In this document: positions 26,676-36,038 of the stretch, one piece after another | How the letters are laid out: each line of letters begins with the position of its first letter | Position numbering within the stretch: the stretch's first letter is position 1 | Source: Desulfobacteraceae bacterium | Lineage (GTDB): Bacteria; Desulfobacterota; Desulfobacteria; Desulfobacterales; Desulfobacteraceae | DNA: 64,000 bases | NCBI GenBank assembly: GCA_016744295.1 | Contig: JADGEQ010000012.1 | Location: 1-64,000, forward strand | Direction: 5' to 3' | The notes under the pieces: model-generated | The model's database searches: none | What the model saw: only the letters and a program-made list of their open reading frames with translations | What the model was told of the DNA's origin: nothing | Position numbers and translations under genes: made by a program

Positions 26676-29270
26676 ATGAATTCAGTAGCCACAACTTTAT
26701 ATTCCTCTGAGCAGAACAGGCGCCTTGTCGACCTGGCCTTTAACTGCGTGTTCATCAATTCCTCTGAAAAAGAAAAAACCCTCGGTCTTTTGGAAGAAAA
26801 ATCCAAGGAAGATTCAGACATTAGGGTAACTGATATTTTCAAGCAGGAAAATTTTATCTCAGAAAAAAGAATCGCATATATAGTCGCACTTGATGAGCAC
26901 CTGCAAACCCACTACCTTGATCAACAATTTGGGAGGATTGCCTCGGCCAACGGTCTGGCCTCGGAAAAAGCCGTTGCCAATGCCCTTGAACACCAAAAAA
27001 TATATTTTGAAAAAAACCGGATTCATATGACAATTGGGGATATTTTGCTTGGAAATGGGAGCATCACCCCTTCGGATCAGATTTCAATCCTTTTGACCCA
27101 AAATAGAATTAAAGATGAAGAACTTCTGGATGCCTTGAATAGCCTGGGCGAAACTCAAACAGAAAAAGATTCGATTAACAAGCGGTTCGGGGTTCTTGCC
27201 ATCAAAAAGAACCTTTTGACAATAGAGCAGGTAAATACCGCCTTGGACATTCAAAAAGATGAAAGGAACAGCGGAAAAACACCTCCTTTCATCGGTCAGA
27301 TCCTCCAGGAAACAACTCAGTTGTCGGACACAGACATTCAGCAGATTCTTCAAGAGCAAAAACAATTTGAAAAAAGAAGAGTTGACCTTGAGAAAGCGCT
27401 TTATCCGGTTAAAGCAGAAATTAAAATTTCTAAAACCCTCAACAGGTTCTTTGAATACCATATTTCCCAAGGCGGGCTTGAGGCAGTGGTAAAAAAACAA
27501 ATGGAAATTGACGAACCAATTTTAATCTATGAATTTCATATCTGGCTTAGGAGGGTGGGGATCAGATTTGGTGTTGTAGAGGATGAGATTCTAGAAACCT
27601 TTATTCAAAATGACAAAAAAAATTCTCAGAGCGTAGTTGCAAAAGGGTATCCGCCAGTGCAAAGTACCAATGAAAAAATTGAATTTTATTTTGAGGATGA
27701 AAGTATTCCTATTCAACAAAAACCCGACAATCCAGACCCCGACAATCCAGACCCCGACAAGCCAGATCCCGACAATTCCAAGGACCAAGAAGAAGTAACG
27801 CCTCCCGGGAGTGAGAATGAGCAGGAAGAATCAGATGAAGTTGAAGTTGAAGTTGAAGATGATGATGATGATGATGATGATGTTAATGTGACTCACAACC
27901 CTTTTCTTATCAAAAAAGACAGTCTTCTGGCGCGAATTATACCCGGACAAAAAGGAAAACCGGGAAAAGACGTTTTAGGTTACCCCATCCAGCCGGGAGA
28001 ACCTGCCATAGCTGTGCTAATTGCCGGAAACAACGTCATTCAAAAAGGCTATGATTTCTTTGCCCAAATGGAAGGCCGGCCTGTTCTAAAAAACGGGACA
28101 ACCCTTATGATAGAGCCGGTGGTTAAGAAACCTAACATCAAGATCATCAATCACAACATCACCGATGATACCAAAGACACCTATGAATCGGCAAGGGTTG
28201 AACTTAAGGGAACGATAACAAAGGAGGCTGTTTTAAGATGCAGCTCCCTGTTACTCCACGGCCATATTTTAGGACAGGTTATCTGTACCGGTGAAATTGA
28301 TGTTAATGGAAATATCGGCATTGATGAAAACCCACCAGAGAACCCTACAGACATTATTTGCCAGGGGTCTGTTAAAGTATCCAACGCCATTGTCAATTCA
28401 CGAATTCAAACCCACCAAGAACTTCTGGCGGTCAACTCAACACTTGTCGGATCAGAAGTGATAGCCTTCAAAGGGATGGCGATAAAAGATAGTCTCAGTG
28501 GTAAAAACGCGGTATCCATTCTTCGGTTTGGCATTAAACCCGGGGATAAAATTCTTTCCGTCGATCACACAATGGAAAAGAAAACTGGCGAATTGGAGTG
28601 TTTAAAAAAAGAACCGGAGATAAGGGAATTAACGGATAAACACACAAACGATGTGGAAAAAGAAGAGACCCGTCAAAGTGAACAAGCAATATTAATAAAT
28701 CTGATGGAAATAATTCAAGCGCCGGAGCTGTATCAGTACGACGGTCTTAATAATAAAATTTTGTACCTGAACCGTCTGCCTGATTTCTCGTCCATAAAAT
28801 CCTGTTATTTAAAATTTCCTGAAACAGATGCTGCTCGGGCCTTTCTATATCAAATGCTAACCGCCACCCAGGGAATGTCCCCTGAAAATATTTTAATAGA
28901 ATTTCAAAAAAAAATTGAGCCAATATCAGAGGATGAAAATTTGGCATCTCGTGTCCATTTGATTGAGACTGATTTTAAAGGCCGTCTTGCCGCTTTAGAA
29001 CAGGAAATTGCAAATCAATCAGAAGAGATTAAACAATTAGAAAATGAACTTAAAGGACTTCGGGCATTAAGGCAAAAACTTGAATCAATACATCTCACCT
29101 CTCTGATCCAGTCCAGGTCAGCAATAAAAATAAAAAACAAGTGCGAAAAGGGAACCATCATCAAAGGAAAAATCGCCCAGCTTGTTGTCAAAAACACCTT
29201 ATACAACGTTACCTTCAAAGAGGTTCTGGACCGAAGAACCCATCAGGTTTCCATCAAGATTGAAACCTGA
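26676..29270 (+). CDS. FapA/DUF342-family protein with PilB-N-like repeats
   Basis: An 864-aa protein from ATG 26676 (AAAGAAAAGAGACCC upstream). The N-terminal third has two copies of a module with FGxxA ... VxxALxxQ pattern (about residues 83-150 and 168-245), like the N-terminal domains of PilB/GspE. A low-complexity linker (repeated PDNPD, then acidic EVEVE and a run of eight Asp) follows. The central part is DUF342/FapA with the beta-helical core (RIIPGQKGKPGKDVLGYPI, then GHILGQVICTGEIDVNGNIG). The C-terminus has a coiled coil (LEQEIANQSEEIKQLENELKGL). The family includes polymerisation or polar-localisation factors; the role here is unknown. Confidence 0.8.
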   Translation: MNSVATTLYSSEQNRRLVDLAFNCVFINSSEKEKTLGLLEEKSKEDSDIRVTDIFKQENFISEKRIAYIVALDEHLQTHYLDQQFGRIASANGLASEKAVANALEHQKIYFEKNRIHMTIGDILLGNGSITPSDQISILLTQNRIKDEELLDALNSLGETQTEKDSINKRFGVLAIKKNLLTIEQVNTALDIQKDERNSGKTPPFIGQILQETTQLSDTDIQQILQEQKQFEKRRVDLEKALYPVKAEIKISKTLNRFFEYHISQGGLEAVVKKQMEIDEPILIYEFHIWLRRVGIRFGVVEDEILETFIQNDKKNSQSVVAKGYPPVQSTNEKIEFYFEDESIPIQQKPDNPDPDNPDPDKPDPDNSKDQEEVTPPGSENEQEESDEVEVEVEDDDDDDDDVNVTHNPFLIKKDSLLARIIPGQKGKPGKDVLGYPIQPGEPAIAVLIAGNNVIQKGYDFFAQMEGRPVLKNGTTLMIEPVVKKPNIKIINHNITDDTKDTYESARVELKGTITKEAVLRCSSLLLHGHILGQVICTGEIDVNGNIGIDENPPENPTDIICQGSVKVSNAIVNSRIQTHQELLAVNSTLVGSEVIAFKGMAIKDSLSGKNAVSILRFGIKPGDKILSVDHTMEKKTGELECLKKEPEIRELTDKHTNDVEKEETRQSEQAILINLMEIIQAPELYQYDGLNNKILYLNRLPDFSSIKSCYLKFPETDAARAFLYQMLTATQGMSPENILIEFQKKIEPISEDENLASRVHLIETDFKGRLAALEQEIANQSEEIKQLENELKGLRALRQKLESIHLTSLIQSRSAIKIKNKCEKGTIIKGKIAQLVVKNTLYNVTFKEVLDRRTHQVSIKIET
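27723..27778 (+). repeat. 15-bp in-frame tandem repeat in linker of FapA-like gene
   Basis: Units of the type GACAATCCAGACCCC occur about three and a half times and encode repeated DNPDP peptides. A (GAT)n tract encoding the poly-Asp run follows at about 27858-27881. Both are slippage-prone, so the linker length probably varies between strains. Confidence 0.8.
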
Positions 29271-29345
29271 TTTAGGACCGCCTAAGCATCACCCGGGACA
29301 AAATTACAACGAAATTGGACCTGGCCCGGCCATCGCTTCATTACC

Positions 29346-29383
29346 ATTTGTCGAAAATGGCAACACTGCCATTTTCGACAAAT
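29346..29383. repeat. Perfect 17-bp inverted repeat, 4-nt loop
   Basis: The left arm ATTTGTCGAAAATGGCA (29346-29362) and its exact complement (29367-29383) enclose ACAC. It sits 75 bp after the FapA-like stop. There is no T-run, so it may be a bidirectional terminator or a remnant of a mobile-element end. Confidence 0.8.
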
Positions 29384-29443
29384 AGATTTGAGCCAGGGGT
29401 TTTAAATCCAGCATTTGGCGAGATCGGATTCGCCAGTACCGGC

Positions 29444-29610
29444 CGGGGTGGGATGCAGCTCACTGATTGAACAATTTTGACAGGTTCTAAATTCCGCTAC
29501 GCTGAAGGTGGAAAACTCGCTGCGCTCAAACAGTTCCACCTTTTAACCACTTCACTGCATTAAGAACCTGTACAAAATTGCAATTAACGATTCACCCGCA
29601 TCCCACCCCG
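29444..29610. repeat. 167-bp nested foldback element (MITE or structured RNA candidate)
   Basis: Three nested complementary pairs lie in order. The outer pair is 29444-29456 with 29598-29610 (13 bp, CGGGGTGGGATGC). The middle pair is 29472-29479 and 29481-29488 with 29563-29570 and 29573-29580 (8 + 8 bp). The inner pair is 29507-29513 with 29534-29540 (7 bp). The whole could form one long stem. It could be a miniature inverted-repeat element, a REP-type repeat or a folded RNA; no open frame lies inside. Confidence 0.7.
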
Positions 29611-30205
29611 ACCTCAACCCAAAGTCCAATCGGTCTTAATAATTCAAATTTTACTTATTAAAATTTCAGGATAGGTACAGTAAAAAAATCTGTAGGCAAA
29701 ATACAATTACCCCCTACCACAAGATCTTGTGTTCGGTTATGATTTGGAAACCCCTGGACTGTTAATAATAGTGTTCCCCTCTGAATCCAGGGCTTGGGGA
29801 GAAAAATCATAGACATAGTCCACAGGGTGAAATTATAAAGCTACCTGTGTAAATCAGAACAGTTTTCTGTTAAAAATTGAGGTCATATTCATTCAAGCAT
29901 CTTTAAGTCTTAAAATTCGTATTTTAGGACATCACTGATAAAAAAAATGCCAATCACATATTATGGTTTCTACCTCTCAGGATGTTTTAAAGGGCAACAA
30001 GTTTTTCCTTGATCAGGCACTAAGGTACTGGTGATAAACTCCTTTTGTTGCTGCGAAAATTTTATCTAAACGAAGTATTCATATAAAGACTATTTATTTA
30101 TTTTCAAATAGAGAATGTTTTTATGTAAAATCATGACATTTTTCAAAATAATCTGATACATAATTAAATATATTAATTGTCGATCAGTATGGAAACTATG
30201 AAAAT

Positions 30206-33200
30206 ATGTCTAAATCACGAAGCAAATCAAGAAAAAAAAGTAAAAAAAAACAACCGCCCTACATAACAACATTCAAGCAAAAGCTCTATGGAACCAAATA
30301 TAAGCCAAATAACAAAGTTAATAGTATTATTTATAAACCTCAAGACATCTTTACTGAAATGAAATTTTCTCATAGCTTTAATCAAATATTAAATATTTCA
30401 AAATTACTATCAAGCCCGCAAAATCCTTATCATAGATTTATGTTTGGAAGTTCATACGCAAAATCTTATCAAGAAATAAGATCCGACAACTACTTTCCAT
30501 ATACCAATAATATTGAAAAAGATTTGAATTGGATGTCCGTAGGGATTATCCGGGACGCGAGTATAATTTCAAAATTTATTGAAGAGGCCAGGTCCTTCAA
30601 TAATCAATTTCTATTGGGAAATTATGAAGAGGCTGGTGAGTTACTTGAAAAAATAATTCATGATTTTGGTTTATCACATTGGGCTGTTGAAAAGAAATTT
30701 CTATTAAATGAATATGGTGAAGGGTTAGAATCAAATAAGAAATTTTTGTCGAAGATAGTGGGAAATAAAAATAATCATATATTATTCCTATATATATCAG
30801 AGTTTTTGAGTTTAAAGTCTGAGGCTAAACTGTCTTTTGACAATTTTAATCAAAGATTCAACAAAGCCCTCACTGATGATCTCGGTAATAATGAAGAGTT
30901 AATAGCATATCTCAAATATCGCCTTGGTGTAATTAACACAGATTTAGTAAAAGACGCACCTTCAATTCTATATTTTGATAGTCCTACGTCTATTATTGAT
31001 AGATATTTTACTTTTATAAATATTCTTCAAGCTTGTGCTTTGTTTGGGAATGAATCAAAGGATGTAGCATTTCAAATAATAAAACGGATAGAAGGTAAAA
31101 TTTCTGATTATAGAATTGATTCTTTATTACAGTATTTTATCCCAGAAAAACCTTTATGCGCAGGGGCGTTATCAAAAAAGATATTGCAAATATTGGATGA
31201 CTATACAACTGGGAACTATGAAAAATGCATAAAAAGCAGCAAGGATTTATTGGTTGAGAATCCTGACAATTATGAATTATATTATATTTACATAAGATCT
31301 CTCGACTATTGTCAAAAAAAGTTCAAGCAAATATTTTCCGAAGGATCGGTAGCAGCTAAGTTGTTAAACCATACCTCGACAATAATAAAAGGTGAAGAAA
31401 ATTGGCAACGTAGTTGTGATTTCCTTTTAAAAATGTCCATTTCGTTTTGGAGAGACCCATTAGCATACAAACTATTTGATTTTTATCTTCGGGAAGCATT
31501 TCCTGTTAGAAACAGGAGTGTTCAAAAATTAGCATTATTAAATACTTCAATTTTCAATCCTAAATTTGCAACGATATATGATGATGCAGACAAATCTAAA
31601 ACTTTTATAAGTCAGTTTCCTCAAGCTAATAACCACTCTATTTTGTCTTTGATAAAAAGAATAACTACAAGTTCTAATAAAGAGGATGCTGAACTTATTT
31701 TACCAGAAACTATTTCACAAAGTCGAAGACGCATCTACAACGCACTTATTTATCTACGAACAAATCAACCTGAGGAGGCCATAGAGTTATTTGAACCATT
31801 ATTCACAGATCTGATAGAAAAAAAGATAGCTGGCGGATTTTATACCAGAGAAAAAATTCTAAGAGGTCTATATGAGGCCTACAATAAAATAGGAGCATTA
31901 TCAAAATGTACGAATTTGATAGTGAGTAACTACCTTTGGAATAAGTTATCGATAAAAAAGATACCGATAGTCGATATCATAAAAAAAATTGACACAGAAC
32001 TACCTGAAAATGTAATGGGAAGCATAACATACCCCATTTTATATAGAATATATTACTCAAAAGCTCGCGCAATCTATGTCGCCTATGACAATTTTCTAAG
32101 CAGTATAGGAATAAATAAGCCCACCCAACTAATAAAAACACAAAATCGTTTTGAGAAGAATGAATTAATATTTTTCCTTTCAGAAGTTTGCACAACTGAT
32201 GTTCTTGCCTGCTCCTATCATTTTAATGGCACGGAAGAATTAGAAACAGAAAGAGTAAAAATTTGTCAATACTTATCAAAAAACGACTCTAAAAATTTAA
32301 AAAAATATTCTGATGAAATTAGCTCTATAACTTCAAAGTCTATAATCAGAAAGGGTATCCGGCAAATTGATTATAGTAAAATTTATGTCGATGAGCTCGG
32401 CGTTAGAACCTCAGGGAGGAAAATTCTCCAAGAGAGTTTTGAACGTTATCGAGAGATGGCATCGATGAGTAGTATCGACACTCTCAAAATGTTAAACCCC
32501 AGCACTCTTCAATTATTCACAAGAACTGAAGAAGGGGAACTCATCAAAAAGAATGTTTCATTAGACGACATAGAAAAGAATGTTATATTTGGCACCCGTA
32601 TAGTCCACAATTCACTATTTCGAATTTTCAAAGAACTGTTCGTGGACATAAGAGATAGATTTATTTCGAGCGGTGAATATGGCCTTGATGGTTATCTTAG
32701 TGTGAGAATAAGACATGGCGTCTTTCAAAATCAAATTCGGAGTTCGTTTGAAGAATTACACTTGATATCTGAGAAAGATACAACTACTGGAGAATATTTA
32801 CCAAATCCATACTGGAAACAAAGATTAGACTATCTGCCGAAATCAACAAATACAAAAATTCAAAATATTTTAAGCATATTTTCTCAACAGGTTGATGAGG
32901 TTGCAACAAGAATTAATCAACAGTTCATACAAGTTCGTACTGAGAAAAAAAACGAAGCTGGATTATTTGATTATACATTTTCAGAATTAGAGCTATTTAC
33001 TTTGTTTGAAGAAGAATTTGTCAAAATTACAGATTTTGATCGATTCATCGATAGCGTTTTTCGAATATTGTGGAGGCGAACTCAAAAAAATATTGAACAC
33101 ATCCAGATATTTATTATGGTTGAGGTCAGAAATAAAATAAACTCTTTCATAAAAAATCTTGAGCAAAGTGTTCGGCAAGTAACCAACTCTTCTCAACTCG

Positions 33201-33799
33201 CCGAATTATTACAAAATATTACAATCTGTCGAACAAAATCTGAGACATCTCTTTTGCGAATTTCCGATTGGTTTACAATTTCAAGGACTAGCTTGGTTCC
33301 GGAATTCAGCTTTAAAAACTTGGTGAATATTTGCATTGAGAGCATAAATAATATTTATCCAAACAAAAGAGTTCAGCCCAAAATAAATATAAGTACAGAT
33401 CTGACCATCGATGGTAAATTTTTCCCCCCATTCTTCGACATTATTCGCACTCTATTAGACAACACTCTCATTCATTCCGGTTTATCCCCAAATCAAATTG
33501 AAATTGAAATTGAAATACAAATACAAATGAGTCATTTGGAAATAAGAATTAAAAATTGTCTATCAGAAGAAATGTTAGAAACAGATCCTGCAGAAAAATT
33601 AAATAAATTTCATACTTCAATTGAGACTTCAAAAATTCCAAATGCGATAGCAACTGAGGGTAATTCTGGTCTTTTGAAGGTAAGAAAGATTATGGACGTT
33701 GACCTTCAGCGTAAAAATTCTTCGATTGATTTCAATTATGATAAAGAAAATAAGTTTGTCGTTAAAATAAATATGGAAAGTAAAGGGTTAAACATATGA
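30206..33799 (+). CDS. dtcA: Detocs sensor histidine kinase DtcA
   Basis: A 1197-aa cytoplasmic protein. The long helical N-terminal two thirds look like TPR-type repeats (for example LLVENPDNYELYYIYIRSLD and LIYLRTNQPEEAIELFEPLF). His837 in the segment VRIRHGVFQNQIRS is the likely phospho-acceptor (inference from the conserved RHG context). An HATPase domain follows, with N-box DIIRTLLDNTLIHSG at about 1079-1093 and G-box EGNSGLLKVRK at about 1150-1160. No membrane segments are seen. The gene is A+T-rich unlike its flanks and overlaps dtcB by ATGA. Gene order and sizes match the described Detocs system, in which DtcA senses phage and phosphorylates the receivers. Confidence 0.87.
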   Translation: MSKSRSKSRKKSKKKQPPYITTFKQKLYGTKYKPNNKVNSIIYKPQDIFTEMKFSHSFNQILNISKLLSSPQNPYHRFMFGSSYAKSYQEIRSDNYFPYTNNIEKDLNWMSVGIIRDASIISKFIEEARSFNNQFLLGNYEEAGELLEKIIHDFGLSHWAVEKKFLLNEYGEGLESNKKFLSKIVGNKNNHILFLYISEFLSLKSEAKLSFDNFNQRFNKALTDDLGNNEELIAYLKYRLGVINTDLVKDAPSILYFDSPTSIIDRYFTFINILQACALFGNESKDVAFQIIKRIEGKISDYRIDSLLQYFIPEKPLCAGALSKKILQILDDYTTGNYEKCIKSSKDLLVENPDNYELYYIYIRSLDYCQKKFKQIFSEGSVAAKLLNHTSTIIKGEENWQRSCDFLLKMSISFWRDPLAYKLFDFYLREAFPVRNRSVQKLALLNTSIFNPKFATIYDDADKSKTFISQFPQANNHSILSLIKRITTSSNKEDAELILPETISQSRRRIYNALIYLRTNQPEEAIELFEPLFTDLIEKKIAGGFYTREKILRGLYEAYNKIGALSKCTNLIVSNYLWNKLSIKKIPIVDIIKKIDTELPENVMGSITYPILYRIYYSKARAIYVAYDNFLSSIGINKPTQLIKTQNRFEKNELIFFLSEVCTTDVLACSYHFNGTEELETERVKICQYLSKNDSKNLKKYSDEISSITSKSIIRKGIRQIDYSKIYVDELGVRTSGRKILQESFERYREMASMSSIDTLKMLNPSTLQLFTRTEEGELIKKNVSLDDIEKNVIFGTRIVHNSLFRIFKELFVDIRDRFISSGEYGLDGYLSVRIRHGVFQNQIRSSFEELHLISEKDTTTGEYLPNPYWKQRLDYLPKSTNTKIQNILSIFSQQVDEVATRINQQFIQVRTEKKNEAGLFDYTFSELELFTLFEEEFVKITDFDRFIDSVFRILWRRTQKNIEHIQIFIMVEVRNKINSFIKNLEQSVRQVTNSSQLAELLQNITICRTKSETSLLRISDWFTISRTSLVPEFSFKNLVNICIESINNIYPNKRVQPKINISTDLTIDGKFFPPFFDIIRTLLDNTLIHSGLSPNQIEIEIEIQIQMSHLEIRIKNCLSEEMLETDPAEKLNKFHTSIETSKIPNAIATEGNSGLLKVRKIMDVDLQRKNSSIDFNYDKENKFVVKINMESKGLNI

Positions 33800-34245
33800 A
33801 AATACTAATCATTGAAGATGATAGTAACAAGATGCGTAGGATTTCAAGTGAAGTAAGGGATATAGATGAGAATATAATATTAACAAAAGCCCGTTCTTAT
33901 CAAAGCGGGGTTCGTAATCTTATGTCAGAGCAATATGATTTTTTGTTATTAGATATGACACTCCCGATTTTCGATATTTCAAACGATGAGGACGGGTATC
34001 AAGTCGATCCATTTTCTGGTCGCAATATTTTGGAAGAGATGAACCGGAAAAAAGTATTGGTTCCGACTGTTGTAATAACCATGTTTGAAACATTTGGAGA
34101 AGGAAATGATCTTATGACGTTAGATGAACTGGATAGTGATCTTGCCGAAAAGTTTCCTTTGATTTATCGAGGAATAATTTATTACAATTCTTCTGAAGTG
34201 AACTGGAAAAATTCATTAAGAAAAAAGATCAAAGAGGTGATTTAG
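33796..34245 (+). CDS. dtcB: Detocs stand-alone receiver DtcB
   Basis: A 149-aa receiver domain with nothing fused to it. Acidic pocket EDD at residues 7-9, phosphorylatable Asp53 in LLLDMTLP, and the later TVVITMFETFG strand are present. The ATG at 33796 overlaps the dtcA stop (ATGA). In the published Detocs model DtcB acts as a phosphate buffer that drains the kinase at rest and so prevents toxicity of DtcC; that role is taken from the family, not from this sequence. An insertion between the Asp53 strand and the next helix (ISNDEDGYQVDPFSG) is longer than in typical receivers. Confidence 0.85.
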   Translation: MKILIIEDDSNKMRRISSEVRDIDENIILTKARSYQSGVRNLMSEQYDFLLLDMTLPIFDISNDEDGYQVDPFSGRNILEEMNRKKVLVPTVVITMFETFGEGNDLMTLDELDSDLAEKFPLIYRGIIYYNSSEVNWKNSLRKKIKEVI

Positions 34246-35471
34246 TGATTTCTATTTTGATAATTGAAGATGATGCCTCTAAAGCAGAAAAAGTATCTAA
34301 GGCTATTCTTGAAAGTCCAGAAATTAAAGAAAGTGATATTTCAATAGCATCCGATCTCATACAAGCTCGAGACCTTTGCCGGAAAAATTTATATGATCTT
34401 CTTATCCTTGATTTGTATTTGCCGAATCGAATAGGTGATATCCCACAGAGTACAGCAGGCTCTGAATTCATAAAAGAGCTTAATACAAGCATAACTCTCT
34501 TCCGTCCTTTTCACATCATTGGACTAACGGCACATGAAGACGCGTTCAAAGAATCTGACCCCATTTTCGAATATGATTTATGGAGAATTATTAAATTTGA
34601 TCCACAAACGAATAGTTGGTACAAACAATTAACAACAAAATTACAGTATTTAATAGCATCGAAAAAAGCCCTCTTAGAATCGCAACAATATATGTACGAT
34701 TTAGGTATTGTAACGGCACTTCATTTACCTGAATATCAGAGTATTTTGGATCTTCAAGGAGAATGGGTTGAAGTAAGAACACCTAATGATTCAACAATCT
34801 ATCATAAAGGTTTTTTTCAAAAAGGAGATAAGAAAATATCTGTCATCGCTGCGTGTGCGCAACAAATGGGAGTTGCTGCAGCAGCCGTCCTTTCAGCAAA
34901 ATTAATTTCACAATTTCGGCCAAAATTTTTAGCTATGACTGGGATTGCTGCAACTGTTAAAGAATCCGACATTTCTTTAGGAGACGCTTTAGTCACTGAT
35001 CAATCTTGGGACTATGAAAGTGGTAAACATAAAACTATACAAGACGATCCGATCTTCGAACCAGACCCAAAATGCATTCCTTTAGATGTTGGGCTTAAAT
35101 CAAAATTTCAAAATATTAAAACAAATAATTCTTTCTTAGATGACATACAAAGAAAATGGCGCGGTACTATGCCAAAAGAAAGATTACAAATCCATATTGG
35201 ACCTGTGGCATCTGGGTCTGCAGTTATACAAAATGAACTAATTGTTCAGCACATCAAATCGCAAAACAGAAAATTAATTGGTTTAGATATGGAAACATAT
35301 GGAGTCTTTTTCGCGGCGGAAAATTGCACAGAGCCTAAACCAAAAGCATTTTCAATAAAATCCGCTTGTGATTTTGCTGATGACAAAAAATCTGATGATT
35401 ATCAATTTTATGCAGCATACACAAGTGCTCAGTTACTGTACGAATTTGCCTTAGAATATTTAGTAGAATAA
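34245..35471 (+). CDS. dtcC: Detocs effector DtcC: receiver fused to PNP-type nucleosidase
   Basis: A 408-aa protein. Residues 1 to about 130 form a receiver (EDD at 8-10, Asp56 in LILDLYLP). Residues of about 165-405 are a purine-nucleoside-phosphorylase/MTAN-like domain: MTGIAATVKESDISLGDALV, HIGPVASGSAV, GLDMETYGVFFAAE and SACDFAD with the catalytic-type Asp. In described Detocs systems this effector cleaves ATP to adenine and ribose-5'-triphosphate after phage infection, halting growth. Start GTG 34245 shares one base with the dtcB TAG and follows an AAAGAGGTGAT ribosome site, so the three genes are translationally coupled. Confidence 0.88.
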   Translation: MISILIIEDDASKAEKVSKAILESPEIKESDISIASDLIQARDLCRKNLYDLLILDLYLPNRIGDIPQSTAGSEFIKELNTSITLFRPFHIIGLTAHEDAFKESDPIFEYDLWRIIKFDPQTNSWYKQLTTKLQYLIASKKALLESQQYMYDLGIVTALHLPEYQSILDLQGEWVEVRTPNDSTIYHKGFFQKGDKKISVIAACAQQMGVAAAAVLSAKLISQFRPKFLAMTGIAATVKESDISLGDALVTDQSWDYESGKHKTIQDDPIFEPDPKCIPLDVGLKSKFQNIKTNNSFLDDIQRKWRGTMPKERLQIHIGPVASGSAVIQNELIVQHIKSQNRKLIGLDMETYGVFFAAENCTEPKPKAFSIKSACDFADDKKSDDYQFYAAYTSAQLLYEFALEYLVE

Positions 35472-35932
35472 TAAAGGTTGACGGATGAATTCAATATCTG
35501 CTCTGTTCAATATTTTCATGATCTATCGGTCAAGAATATGGGGTTCGGTGATTCTATAGCGGGCTACGTGTCTAAAGATGTATCGGCAAAAATACCATCG
35601 AGTTTTGAGGGTTGATTTCTGGCTATAAACCAAGCTTTTCTGGCATGGGGAAATCCTGTGGACTTTCCCTGTTAATCCTGATTTTTTTCGAAAACAATCC
35701 AAACACAACTTGTGGCACCCAGTGTTTTTAATTACCCTCAAAGTCCGAAGAAACTAATTTATGTATTAACCTTCCTGTAGCAGGTTTTCAGACAGGACTG
35801 TTATTTTTCCATAAAGCTGATTTTTCATAGTGGGTATATACGGTTTCTGTTTATCACGATTATTTCGGGGGTTATCCTGCTAGGAACCAGCATTGTTTAA
35901 AGAATGCCATTGTAATCTCCATATCTTTTTGG
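35472..35932. other. Gene-free spacer between dtcC and the cassette-like units
   Basis: No credible open frame. It contains the left copy of a 68-bp direct repeat (35651-35718) and ends at the first attC-like site. It might be the leader side of an integron-type array, but no integrase gene or attI is recognised. Confidence 0.5.
35651..35718 (+). repeat. Left copy of a direct repeat flanking the cassette-like units
   Basis: Begins AAATCCTGTGGACTTTCCCT and aligns without gaps to 38783-38850 over about 68 bp with roughly ten mismatches (near 85-88% identity by eye). The two copies bracket the three single-gene units. Confidence 0.7.
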
Positions 35933-36007
35933 TAACCGTTGAAGTGTTATTTTATTTGTTAGAATTGAATGAAAGGCAGAAAAAAACTGGTAAACTTATT
36001 GTTAGGC
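35933..36007 (+). repeat. attC-like recombination site A
   Basis: A 75-bp segment starting TAACCG and ending GTTAGGC, which fits the attC core GTTRRRY exactly. It is about 88% identical to site B at 37641-37717, including the shared core GTTAGAATTGAATGAAA. It ends 31 bp before the next ATG. Pairing of the ends beyond TAAC/GTTA is imperfect, so this is a candidate. Confidence 0.5.
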
Positions 36008-36038
36008 CTAAGAGCAAATTTCAAAAGGGAAATCAAAG

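Larger units (their letters stand above)
29271..30205. other. 935-bp gene-free region with two inverted-repeat elements
   Basis: Lies between the FapA-like gene and dtcA. It contains the hairpins at 29346-29383 and 29444-29610 and then about 600 bp of increasingly A+T-rich DNA with no credible open frame. Base composition shifts near 29.65 kb, which I take as the left edge of the acquired segment. A weak promoter-like pair for dtcA is TGACAT near 30134 with TACATA about 17 bp downstream. Confidence 0.6.
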
